Under the pieces are notes generated by a model. The model saw nothing but the letters and a program-made list of their open reading frames with translations, did not search any database and was not told where the DNA came from. DNA of 64,000 nt, taken from Streptomyces sp. DH12. Lineage in GTDB: Bacteria > Actinomycetota > Actinomycetes > Streptomycetales > Streptomycetaceae. The number at the start of each line of letters is the position of its first letter. Position 1 is the first letter of the stretch. Both the position numbers and the translations under genes were made by a program. The DNA is taken from contig NZ_JAHWGT010000004.1 of assembly GCF_020873895.1 (NCBI RefSeq), positions 62,001-126,000 of the forward strand, given 5' to 3'. This document shows, piece by piece, positions 1-7,957 of this stretch.

Positions 1-565
1 CGGCGCGCAGCTCCTCCAGCGAGGGGCCGAGGGTCGTGGCGGCGCGCTGGCGCTTCTCGTCGTACGTCAGGTCCGGCCCGTACACGTCGCGCAGGTCGAA
101 GGTGTCGAGGTGGTCGGCGAGGCCCTCGGCGCGGATCATGTCGGCGATGGCGTCGTTGTACGCGTCGATGTGCGCGTCCGGTACGTGGATGACGTCACCG
201 AAGATGTGGCCGTCGGAGCAGATGAGGACCTTCGCGCCCGGCGCGTAGACCTTCTCGATCTCGGCGCACAGGGAGTCGAGGAAGCGCAGCGCGAGCCGCT
301 CGCCGTGGTCGGGGAGGTGGCTGAAGACCTTGTCGAGGTTGGGTGACTTGCAGGGGAAACCGGGCAGGCTGAAGATGACCTGCTCGTTGTTGGCCACGAA
401 GTCCCGTATCTGGGACAGCTGCTCCGGGAAGTCGTCCGTCTTGTCCAGATGGGTGTCGGGCTCGACGGTGCGCCGGTGCGGGATGAGCAGCCGCACGATC
501 TCGTGGCTGATGCGCTCGACCTCGGTCGTCAGGGCGGGGCTCGTCGTGGTGGCGGACTCGGACAT
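1..565 (-). CDS. Isocyanide (isonitrile) synthase, PvcA/IsnA/DIT1 family, 3' end outside window
   Basis: Enzymes of this family turn the amino group of an amino acid, usually L-Tyr or L-Trp, into an isonitrile using a carbon from ribulose 5-phosphate. Only 188 codons are present; the gene reads leftward off the window edge. Family blocks are clear: LPGFPCKSPN at residues 67-76, HGERLAL near 88-94 and SDGHIFGDVIHVPD at 117-130. The ATG at 563-565 has only a distant GGAAG upstream, so the start is likely but not certain. It lies 107 bp downstream of a P450 gene on the same strand, probably one operon divergent from the SARP gene. No PvcB-like 2OG oxygenase is visible; it could lie further left or be replaced by the P450. 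The substrate amino acid cannot be told from the sequence. Confidence 0.88.
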   Translation of the reverse strand, partial: MSESATTTSPALTTEVERISHEIVRLLIPHRRTVEPDTHLDKTDDFPEQLSQIRDFVANNEQVIFSLPGFPCKSPNLDKVFSHLPDHGERLALRFLDSLCAEIEKVYAPGAKVLICSDGHIFGDVIHVPDAHIDAYNDAIADMIRAEGLADHLDTFDLRDVYGPDLTYDEKRQRAATTLGPSLEELRA

Positions 566-672
566 GGCTGATCGGCTCGCTTCCGTGAGTCGTGGTGCGG
601 GGAGGTGTGGTGCGGTGGCGGTCCCGGCGTGAACGGCCGGGTGCGGTGCGGTGGGCACGCGGCGGGGCCGGT

Positions 673-2022
673 TCAGTGCTGTACGGGGCAGCCGCCGCGC
701 GGGGCGGCGTCCGAGGGCCCGTAGGCGACGGGCAGTTCGTTGAGGCCGCGGGCGAGGACGGCGCCGACCCAGACGAGCTCCTCGTCCGGCACGGCGAGGC
801 GGATCTGGGGCAGGCGGTTGAGCAGTTCGCGGACGGCGATCTGCAGCTCGACGCGGGCGAGGGCCGCGCCGGGGCAGAAGTGGATGCCGTGGCCGAAGGC
901 CATGTGCGGGTTGGGCGAGCGGTCGAGGTCGAGGGTGTCGGCGTCGGGGAACCGCTCGGGGTCGCGGTTGGCGGCGCAGAGCGAGACGATGACGGAGTCG
1001 CCGGCGGGGACGGTGGTGCCGTAGAGGTCGGAGTCCTCGGCGAAGAACCGCCACGTGGTGAGCTCGAAGGCGCTGTCGTAGCGCAGGAGTTCCTCGACGG
1101 CGCGGGAGAGGAACGCCTGGTCCGCGGCGCTCATCTCACCGGCGACGGCCTCCTGGAGGCGGCGCAGCTGGGCGGGGTGGCGCAGGAGCGCGACGAGCGC
1201 GGTGGTGATCTGGTTGGTCACCGGCTCCTGGCCGGCGACGAGGAGCTGGAAGACGATGGAGTCCTGCTCCTCCTTGGTGATCTCCCCGGCCTCGCAGGCC
1301 CGCACGAGCTTGGTGAGCAGGTCGTCGCCGGGGTGGGCGCGCTTGTGCTCCACGACGCCGGTGATGTAGTTCTGCAGGCCGCGCAGGCGCCCCTCGTACA
1401 CGGGCCGCAGCGGGTCGCTGGGGCCGACGGGCTGGACGACCTTGCCCCAGTCGCGGTCGAAGCCGGCGGCGATGTCCTCGGGCAGGCCGATGACCTCGGC
1501 GAGGACGCGGAAGGGGTAGTGGGCGGCGAACGCGGCGACGACGTCGACCACGCCGCTGCCGCCCTCGGCGCCGGCGGCCGACGTGTCCGAGCCGGCCGAG
1601 CCGCCCGAGGTGTCGGACGCGGCGAGCGCGGCGTCGAGCAGCTCGGTGGCGATCTCCTCGAAGCGCGCCCGCTTCCGCTCGACGTTGCGCGGCGTGAACG
1701 CCTCGGTGACGAGCTTGCGCATCACGGTGTGCTTCGGCGGGTCCTGGTGCAGCAGGTGCACCTGGAGCTGGGAGTGCTGCGGCTCCGGCATGATCGCCGC
1801 CCGGTCGCGCCACGCCTTGTTCCCGAGGTCGTGGTTCTTGCCGAGGCGGTCGTCGTTGAGTGCGCCGTGCGCCGCCTCGTACCCGGTGACCAGCCACGCG
1901 TTGACCCCGCTGGGGAAGTTGACGTGGTGCACCGGGCCCTCCTCGCGGAGCTTGCGGTACAGCGGGTAGGGGTCGGTCTTGTACTCCTTGCCGTAGAGCG
2001 GCAGCGGTTCGGGACGCGACAT
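673..2022 (-). CDS. Cytochrome P450 with atypical I-helix (AGQEPVT)
   Basis: A 449-aa bacterial class I P450. The heme-ligand loop FGHGIHFCPGAALAR places the Cys at residue 383, and the ExxR helix is seen in AVEELLRYD. The I-helix reads A263-G-Q-E266-P-V-T-N, so the usual acid-Thr pair (AGxET or AGxDT) has Pro where Thr is expected, with a Thr two places later. A Gly/Ser/Ala-rich insert lies near residues 135-155. The ATG at 2022 is chosen because MSRPEPLPLYG begins the usual N-terminus and GGAAG lies 9 nt upstream; the reading frame stays open further upstream without family similarity. It is the first gene of the leftward unit that continues into the isocyanide synthase, so oxidation, coupling or tailoring of an isonitrile is the likely job. 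Redox partner: possibly the ferredoxin near 5.8 kb. Confidence 0.9.
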   Translation of the reverse strand: MSRPEPLPLYGKEYKTDPYPLYRKLREEGPVHHVNFPSGVNAWLVTGYEAAHGALNDDRLGKNHDLGNKAWRDRAAIMPEPQHSQLQVHLLHQDPPKHTVMRKLVTEAFTPRNVERKRARFEEIATELLDAALAASDTSGGSAGSDTSAAGAEGGSGVVDVVAAFAAHYPFRVLAEVIGLPEDIAAGFDRDWGKVVQPVGPSDPLRPVYEGRLRGLQNYITGVVEHKRAHPGDDLLTKLVRACEAGEITKEEQDSIVFQLLVAGQEPVTNQITTALVALLRHPAQLRRLQEAVAGEMSAADQAFLSRAVEELLRYDSAFELTTWRFFAEDSDLYGTTVPAGDSVIVSLCAANRDPERFPDADTLDLDRSPNPHMAFGHGIHFCPGAALARVELQIAVRELLNRLPQIRLAVPDEELVWVGAVLARGLNELPVAYGPSDAAPRGGCPVQH

Positions 2023-2556
2023 GGCGTGGTGCTTCCTTCCTGAGGGGCGGTCCGGTCCCGGGTGGGGCCGGTGGGGTTCGCGGAACGCTGCACGCGCGGT
2101 CGACCGAGCGCGGGCGCGCCGAAGCGGCGCGGGGCGTGGAGCGGTGGGGGTGGTGGTACGCGGCGGGGGCGGTGGTACGCGGTGGTGCGTGCGGTGCCGG
2201 CGGTGCGCGGGGTGGTGCGGGGCGGAAGTGGTGGAGGCCGTGACGCGGGGCGGCACGGCGGGGCCGCGGCAGGCGGCGGGGTCGGTACTGCGCGAGGGGG
2301 ACGGGACCGTTCCGACGGCCCGTCAGTGGTGCTTCCGGTGCTTCCGGTGTTTCACCACCGGCTTGTGCGCGGCGTCACATGGGAACCGTCTACGCGTACA
2401 AGTCACCAACAGTGAGCGAGTATTCTTGGCCACAGGTCAACATGTCAAGTTGGATCTGTTCACCCATCAACTCGTTCAAGCCTGACCGGAATCGATCAAA
2501 CAACTGGCTTAAATGACTGCCTCGCGCGCCTGGTTCATCCCATAGAGTGAGTTTCC
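2023..2556. other. Divergent promoter region between P450/isocyanide synthase unit and SARP gene
   Basis: A 534-bp gap with no convincing gene. The half next to the P450 is very G-rich with imperfect GGTGGTACGCGG copies and CTTCCGGTG direct repeats near 2325-2355. The half near the SARP gene is markedly AT-richer than anything around it and carries the candidate promoter and direct repeats described separately. Confidence 0.6.
2419..2480 (-). promoter_or_regulatory. Candidate leftward promoter with TTGA direct repeats (possible SARP target)
   Basis: On the minus strand TTGACA (2448-2443) is followed after 18 bp by AATACT (2424-2419), a fair sigma-70-type promoter for the P450-isocyanide synthase unit. 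Around and upstream of the -35 are pairs of TTGA repeats: TTGAAC/TTGAT near 2480-2466 and TTGAC/TTGAC near 2448-2436, with 22 bp (two helical turns) between the inner members. SARPs bind such direct repeats near the -35. No transcript start is known, so this is a proposal only. Confidence 0.35.
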
Positions 2557-5500
2557 ATGATGGCCTCACGGGGGAGCGCTGTCCGGTTCGGCATTCTGGG
2601 CACGTTGGTGGTTTCGGTCGGAGAACAAGATCTCCACCTGGGCGGTCCGCGCGCCCGCGCGGTTCTCGCCGCACTGCTGCTGGAGGCGAATCGGCTCGTT
2701 CCGATTTCCCATCTCGTGGAAGCGGTGTGGGAACGCGTTCCGCCCGCGACGGCGGAACACCAGATTCGTAAGATCGTCGCCGATCTCCGTTCACGTATTC
2801 CCGACGCACCGGAAATGCTCGTCACCGACGGACCGGGATACCGGATCATCGTCGGCGAGGAACAACTCGACCTCCTCCGCTTCGACCGGGCCCTCGACGA
2901 GGCGCGCCGCTGCGCCACCGTCGACGGCGAGGTCGCCGCCCTGGAGACCGCCCTCGGCCTGTACCGCGGACGGGTCCTGCCCGACAGCCGCAGCCCCGTG
3001 CTCACCTCGGCGGCGGCGGCCCTGGAGGACCGCTACCTGGGCGCCCGCGAACGCCTCCTCGAACTCCGCCTGGAGCAGGGCCGCGCCCACGACGCGGTGA
3101 CCGAGCTGCTGACGCTGGTCGCCGAGCACCCGCTGCGCGAGTCCCTCAGCGCGCTGCTGATGGTCGCCCTGTACCGGGTGGGCCGGCAGGCCGACGCGCT
3201 TCGGGTCTACCACGACCTGCGCAACCTCCTCGCCGAGCAGCTCGGCATCGACCCGAGCAGCGCCGTCAACTACCGCTACCAGCAGATCCTGCGCAACGAG
3301 CCCGGCCTCGACCGCTCCCCCGCCGCCGCCCACGGCCCCGCCGCCGCGCAGCCCCCGGCCCCGCCGCCGCGCTCCCTCCCGCACGACCTGCCCGACTTCA
3401 CCGGCCGGGAGGAGGAGCTGGCGCGGCTCCTCGCGCAGGCGTCCGACGCCCCCGACGGCGCCGCCGCCCACCCGGCCGTGCGGATCGTCACCGTCGACGG
3501 GATGGCGGGCAGCGGCAAGACCACCCTCGCCGTCCACGCGGCGCACCGGCTCGCCGACCGCTACCCCGACGGCCAGGTCTTCCTCGACCTGCGCGGCTTC
3601 AGCCCGCACGGCCCCCCGCTCACCCCGCACGAGGCGCTCGGCACGCTGCTGCGCGCCCTCGGCGTGCCCGGCGACCGCCTCCCCGACGACCCGTCGGACC
3701 GCGAGGGCCTCTGGCGCGGCATGACCGCCGACCGCCGCATGCTGCTCCTCTTCGACAACGCGGCCGCCTCCGACCAGGTGCGCCCGCTGATCCCCGCCGG
3801 GCCGCACTGCCTGGTCCTCGTCACCAGCCGGCCGAGCCTCGCCCAGCTGGACGGCGCCACTCCCCTGCCGCTCGCGCCGCCCCCGGCCGCCGACGGACTG
3901 GCGCTCCTCGGCCGGGTCCTCGGCCACCGCCGGGTCGCCGCCGAGCAGGAGGCCGCCGCCGAACTCGTCGCGCTGTGCGGCCGGTTGCCGCTGGCGCTGC
4001 GCGTCGTCGCCTCCCGGCTCACCAACCGCCCGCAGTGGAGCCTGGCCTACCTGACCGGACGGCTGCGCGACGAGGCCACCCGCCTGGACGAGCTGGCCGT
4101 CGAGCACCGCAGCGTCCGCGCCTCGCTGGGCCTGTCGTACGCGGCCGTGCCCGCCACCCACCAGGAGCTGTTCCGGCTGCTGGGCGCCCACCCCGGCGCG
4201 GACTTCGACGGGCCCGCCGCCGCCGCGCTCGCCGGCCTCGCCCCGCATACGGCCGAGTCCCGGCTGGAGGACCTGCTCGACGCGCGGCTCCTGGACCAGC
4301 GCGTCCCCGGCCGCTACACCTTCCACCCCCTGCTGCGCGCCCTCGCCCGGGACGCCGCCGCACAGGAGCCGCGGGCCGCCGGCGAGTCCCGGCGCCGGCT
4401 GCTCGACCACTACCTGACCGCCGCCGAGGCCACCGCCGCGCTGGTCGAGCCGGGCCGCCGGGTACCGCGACCGGCGGCCGAAGTACGGCCGCCGGCGGCC
4501 GTACCGCCACCGCGCGACGCGACCGCCGCGCTGGCCTGGTTCGACGCGGAACGGGCCAACCTGCTGGCGGTGCTCGGCCACGCGGAGGAGTCCGGGGCCG
4601 ACCGCCACGTCGCCCGCCTGTCCCTCGCCCTCGCGCCCTGCCTGCACGCCCGCGGCCAGGTCGAGGACGAACTCGCCGTGCTCCGCAAGGCCGCGGCGGC
4701 CGCCCGGCGCCTGGGCGACCCGGCCCTGGAGCGCGCCGCCCTCACCGGCCTGGCCGCGCCCTACGGGCGGCTCGGGCGGGTCGCGGAGGGCCTGGAGTGC
4801 GCCCGCGAGGCGCTGTCCCTCTCCGAGCGCACCGGCGACCGGGCCGGCGCCGCGCTCTGCCTCAGCCGGATCGGCGCGTTCCACAACGCCCTCGGCCAGT
4901 ACGAGAGCGCCATTGCCGCCCTCCACCGCGCGCTGGTGCTGCTCAGCCGCACCGAGGCGCGCGCCACCGAGGAGAACGCCGTCCTCGCCTCGCTCGGCGA
5001 GGCGCAGGCCGCCCTCGGGCGGCACGCCGAGGCGCTCCAGACCAGCCGCCTGGTCATCCTGCACAGCCGGGACGCCGGCGACCCGCACGGCGAGGTCACC
5101 GGCCTGACCGGCGAGGCGACGGCCTACGCCGCCGCCGGCCAGCTGGACATGGCCCTGGACCGGCTCGCCGAGGCGGCCGCCCTGGCCCGGCGCGCCGCCG
5201 CGCCGGACGGGTCGGCACCGGACGGGTTGGCGCCGGTCCTCGCCCGGTACGCCGACGTCTACCGCCGCCAGGGCCGCCACCGCGAGGCGCTGCACGCCGG
5301 GCACGCCGCCCTGCACCTGCTGCGCCGGGACCGCCGCCCCGCCCTGACCGCCGCCGTCCACAACGTCATCGGCGCCGTCCACCGCGACCGGGGCGAGTAC
5401 CAGCGCGGCGAGGGCCACCACCAGACGGCCCGCCGGCTCGCCCTGCGGGCGGGGCTCCGCCGCGAACTGGCGCTCGCGCTCGACGGCATCGCCCACGCCC

Positions 5501-5616
5501 GCGCGCACGGCGAGGGCCCGCAGGAGGCGAAGGAGCACGAGCCGCGTTCGGCGCCCGCCGCGCCGGTCCCCCCGGTCCACGCCCACGCCTGCGCCACCCA
5601 GCACCCGACGCACTGA
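2557..5616 (+). CDS. AfsR-like large SARP regulator, cluster-situated
   Basis: A 1019-aa transcriptional activator with a winged-helix DNA-binding domain (about residues 8-100), a bacterial transcriptional activation domain (about 105-250), a Pro/Ala linker, an NB-ARC ATPase (Walker A GMAGSGKTT at 315-323; LLLFDNA Walker B region) and C-terminal TPR-type repeats from about 650. Same architecture as the AfsR gene at 30.3 kb but clearly a paralogue. The ATG at 2557 follows GAGTGAG; TAGAGT at 2543-2548 is too close to be its -10 unless the transcript is nearly leaderless. It is divergent from the P450-isocyanide synthase unit, so it probably activates the cluster. The first 90 or so codons use many A/T-ending codons (ATT, GTT, GAA, CGT), after which usage becomes almost wholly G/C-ending. 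Confidence 0.93.
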   Translation: MMASRGSAVRFGILGTLVVSVGEQDLHLGGPRARAVLAALLLEANRLVPISHLVEAVWERVPPATAEHQIRKIVADLRSRIPDAPEMLVTDGPGYRIIVGEEQLDLLRFDRALDEARRCATVDGEVAALETALGLYRGRVLPDSRSPVLTSAAAALEDRYLGARERLLELRLEQGRAHDAVTELLTLVAEHPLRESLSALLMVALYRVGRQADALRVYHDLRNLLAEQLGIDPSSAVNYRYQQILRNEPGLDRSPAAAHGPAAAQPPAPPPRSLPHDLPDFTGREEELARLLAQASDAPDGAAAHPAVRIVTVDGMAGSGKTTLAVHAAHRLADRYPDGQVFLDLRGFSPHGPPLTPHEALGTLLRALGVPGDRLPDDPSDREGLWRGMTADRRMLLLFDNAAASDQVRPLIPAGPHCLVLVTSRPSLAQLDGATPLPLAPPPAADGLALLGRVLGHRRVAAEQEAAAELVALCGRLPLALRVVASRLTNRPQWSLAYLTGRLRDEATRLDELAVEHRSVRASLGLSYAAVPATHQELFRLLGAHPGADFDGPAAAALAGLAPHTAESRLEDLLDARLLDQRVPGRYTFHPLLRALARDAAAQEPRAAGESRRRLLDHYLTAAEATAALVEPGRRVPRPAAEVRPPAAVPPPRDATAALAWFDAERANLLAVLGHAEESGADRHVARLSLALAPCLHARGQVEDELAVLRKAAAAARRLGDPALERAALTGLAAPYGRLGRVAEGLECAREALSLSERTGDRAGAALCLSRIGAFHNALGQYESAIAALHRALVLLSRTEARATEENAVLASLGEAQAALGRHAEALQTSRLVILHSRDAGDPHGEVTGLTGEATAYAAAGQLDMALDRLAEAAALARRAAAPDGSAPDGLAPVLARYADVYRRQGRHREALHAGHAALHLLRRDRRPALTAAVHNVIGAVHRDRGEYQRGEGHHQTARRLALRAGLRRELALALDGIAHARAHGEGPQEAKEHEPRSAPAAPVPPVHAHACATQHPTH

Positions 5617-5661
5617 CGCACCGGCCGCGACGCACCGGCGCCCCGGCGCCGACACGCACGG

Positions 5662-5693
5662 CGCCCCGCCCGGCCAACGGGCCGGACGGGGCG
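5662..5693. terminator. Bidirectional hairpin between convergent genes
   Basis: CGCCCCG-c-CCGGCC, loop AAC, then GGGCCGG-a-CGGGGCG: a 14-bp stem with one mismatch and no T-run. It lies between the SARP gene and the convergent epimerase-ferredoxin gene, the expected place for a shared terminator. Confidence 0.65.
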
Positions 5694-5725
5694 TCACACG
5701 CGCGTCAAAGCGCGCCGGGCGGCCG

Positions 5726-6670
5726 TCACCGCAGCGGGGCGAGGACCTCTCCCGTGGCGGCGTCCCGCACGGTGATCGCCTCCATGGGGCAGGTCTCCGC
5801 CGCGTCCAGCACCGCGTCGTCCGGGCCGACCACCTCGTCCACCGGGCGCGCCCGGCCGCCGTCCAGCCGCATCCGGCCGTGCGCGGTGCCGAGGCACAGC
5901 CCGGTGCCGGCGCACACGAGCCGGTCGACCTCGATCCGCCACTTCCCCCGCTCGCCCACCTGCTCCTGCTCCTGTCGCTGTTCCTGCTCCTGGGACATCT
6001 CCTGCTTTCCTTTCACGTCACGGGACGGCAGGGGGCCGTACCCGGTGGAGCGGGGCCCGGCGCCGCGGGCGGCCGCGCGCAGCGACCGCTCCGCGGCCGA
6101 CGCGGCGTCGTAGCCGGGCAGGATCCCCCTCCGCTCCGCCTCGGCCATCGTCACCGCCCTCCGGTCGCGCTCCGAGATGATCAGATCCGCGCCCCCGGGG
6201 ACGGGCAGCCCCAGGTCCGGATCGAGGACGGAGACCGCCTCCTCGTCCCGCGCCGCGTACCGCGCGGACCGCAGGTCGGTGATGACGGTCTCCTCCAGCG
6301 CCACGACGGCGTGCGCCACGCCGGCGGGCAGGTACACGCCGCTCGGGTGGTCGGCGTCCAGCACGAGCGACTCCCACCTGCCGTACGTCGGGGAGCCCAC
6401 CCGCACGTCCACCGCGATGTACAGCGCGCGCCCCCGGGAGCAGTGCGCGTACGTGGCCGTGCCGGGCGGCACGCGGGTGAAGTGCACCCCGCGCACCGCC
6501 CCCCGGCGCGACCGGCTGTGGGTGGCCTGCCGCACCGGGAACAGCGGGCTGCCGGTGGCCGCCTCGAAGGCCGCCTCGTCGTACGGGGCGGCCACCTGCC
6601 CCCGCGCGTCGCAGGAGGGCCGCGGGACGAACAGGTACGCCCCGACGGTCCTCAGCTCGCGCACGTCCAC
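5726..6670 (-). CDS. dTDP-sugar 3,5-epimerase-like (RmlC) domain fused in frame to a 3Fe-4S ferredoxin
   Basis: One uninterrupted 314-aa frame holds two proteins that are normally separate. Residues 1 to about 205 match deoxysugar 3- or 3,5-epimerases (HSRSRRGAVRGVHF, PPGTATYAHCSRGRALYIAVDVRVGSPTYG, GVAHAVVALEE). Residues 225-314 form a small ferredoxin: C-x5-C (CAGTGLC) and a late CP (ETCPMEAI), the three-Cys pattern of 3Fe-4S ferredoxins that feed P450s. M225 (ATG at 5998) has AAAGGA 9 nt upstream, so the ferredoxin may also be made alone. A Gln/Glu-rich stretch follows M225. In the epimerase the Tyr expected in the VxSY block appears to be Asp (VITDLRSARY). It is the last gene of the P450-monooxygenase-glycosyltransferase operon. 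Start taken as GTG at 6670; GTG at 6664 is also possible. Confidence 0.82.
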   Translation of the reverse strand: MDVRELRTVGAYLFVPRPSCDARGQVAAPYDEAAFEAATGSPLFPVRQATHSRSRRGAVRGVHFTRVPPGTATYAHCSRGRALYIAVDVRVGSPTYGRWESLVLDADHPSGVYLPAGVAHAVVALEETVITDLRSARYAARDEEAVSVLDPDLGLPVPGGADLIISERDRRAVTMAEAERRGILPGYDAASAAERSLRAAARGAGPRSTGYGPLPSRDVKGKQEMSQEQEQRQEQEQVGERGKWRIEVDRLVCAGTGLCLGTAHGRMRLDGGRARPVDEVVGPDDAVLDAAETCPMEAITVRDAATGEVLAPLR

Positions 6671-6722
6671 GCCACCCGTCCCTCCCCGCTCGTCCGGCGG
6701 TACGCCGTGCGGGACGCCGGTG

Positions 6723-7874
6723 TCAGGCGCCCGCCAGCTCCTCCAGGCGGGCGACGATGTCCAGCGGGGTCGGCATGGCCTTGATCTCCGCGCGGACCTC
6801 CGCCGCGGCCTCGCGGATCGACGCGTCGGCGATGACCGACTCCAGCAGCTCCGGGCCGATGTCGTCGGGCTGGGCGATCCGGCCGAGGCCGCGGTCGGCG
6901 ATGGCCTGCGCGACGACCGGTCGGCCCAGGCCCTTGAAGGCGGGCATGACCTGCGGCAGCCCGTGCACCATCGCGCCCAGCGCCGTACCCGGCCCGGCGT
7001 GGTGGATGACCGCCGAGCAGCCCGCCAGCAGGGCGCTGTAGGGCACCCAGTCGAAGGCGTGGACGTTCTCCGGCAGCGGACCGAAGGGCTCCAGGTCCAC
7101 CCGCGGCAGGACGACCACGAACTCGGCGTCCGTCTTGGGCGCCGACGCGAGGATCCGCTCCAGGATGACGGCGGCCTCCCCCGGCACGGGCCCGCTGCCG
7201 AGGGTGACGGCGATCCGGGGGCTCTCCGGGCGGCGGTTGAGCAGGTCGTACAGCGGCTTCGGCAGCGGGCCGCTGCCGTTGTACGGCACGAAGCCCATGG
7301 ACCACATGCCGGGCTCGGTCGGGACGACGCTCGGCGGGGTGATGTCGATCGTCGCCCGCGCCTCGGGCAGGGAGACGCCGTGCTCCTCGAAGAGGTCGGC
7401 GTGCAGCTGGCTCATCATCTCCGCGGAGGGGTTGACGAAGCCGAAGCCGTGCTGGACGGCGGGCACGCCGAGCTTGGCGGCGGCGACGATGCCGGGGGTC
7501 AGCAGCGGCGAGTGGACGACGACGTCGGGCCGCCACTCCTCGGCCGTGCGGATCACCGCGTCGACCATCTCCGGCTGGAGCCGCAGCGCCGCCGCGACGG
7601 CCCCGCCGACGACCTCCAGGTACGGCGTGTCGGAGGCCTCCTGGAGGAGCTTGGCGGCGACCTCGGGATGGTTCTGGGCCAGCTTGCCCACCATCTGGTC
7701 CAGGGACAGGCCGGGCGCCACGTCCACCGTGCGCGCGCCCGCCTCGCCGAGGGCGAGGCCGGGGCCGCAGGAGGCGACGAGGACCTCGTGGCCCGCGAGC
7801 TGGAGGGCCCAGGCGAGCGGGACCATGGGGTAGGTGTGTCCCGTGCCCGGGGTGATGGTCATGAGTACGCGCAT
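6723..7874 (-). CDS. GT1-family (GT-B) glycosyltransferase
   Basis: A 383-aa macrolide/aromatic-type glycosyltransferase that should move a nucleotide-activated sugar onto a small-molecule acceptor. The N-terminal Rossmann half starts MRVLMTITPGTGHTYPMVPLAWAL (acceptor side); the C-terminal half has VTLGSGPVP and the donor-binding HHAGPGT block with ALGAMVHGLPQVMP. The usual HHGGxGT has one Gly changed to Ala. No separate activator protein of the DesVIII type is next to it. It lies 83 bp after the FAD monooxygenase and 52 bp before the epimerase-ferredoxin, in the same operon, so it probably glycosylates the cluster product. The sugar is unknown; the neighbouring epimerase domain suggests a 6-deoxyhexose. 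Confidence 0.9.
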   Translation of the reverse strand: MRVLMTITPGTGHTYPMVPLAWALQLAGHEVLVASCGPGLALGEAGARTVDVAPGLSLDQMVGKLAQNHPEVAAKLLQEASDTPYLEVVGGAVAAALRLQPEMVDAVIRTAEEWRPDVVVHSPLLTPGIVAAAKLGVPAVQHGFGFVNPSAEMMSQLHADLFEEHGVSLPEARATIDITPPSVVPTEPGMWSMGFVPYNGSGPLPKPLYDLLNRRPESPRIAVTLGSGPVPGEAAVILERILASAPKTDAEFVVVLPRVDLEPFGPLPENVHAFDWVPYSALLAGCSAVIHHAGPGTALGAMVHGLPQVMPAFKGLGRPVVAQAIADRGLGRIAQPDDIGPELLESVIADASIREAAAEVRAEIKAMPTPLDIVARLEELAGA

Positions 7875-7957
7875 GGGTGGGAGTTCTCCGTTCGAGAAGG
7901 CGGGCGGCGCGGGGGTGGTCGGCGGCGCGGGCGGCGGGCGGCTTCGCGCCGCCGCCG

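Noticed and set aside
592-2043. 483-codon open frame on the plus strand opposite the first P450
   Set aside because: Ala/Gly/Val-rich shadow frame caused by high GC; the minus-strand P450 has full family motifs.
2458-2480. PhoP box before the SARP gene (GTTCACC and GTTCAAG)
   Set aside because: The two heptamers are 16 bp apart, not the 11 bp a PhoP box needs.
2791-5697. 968-codon minus-strand frame opposite the SARP gene
   Set aside because: Low-complexity Gly/Arg/Val product with no domain; shadow of a clear regulator gene.
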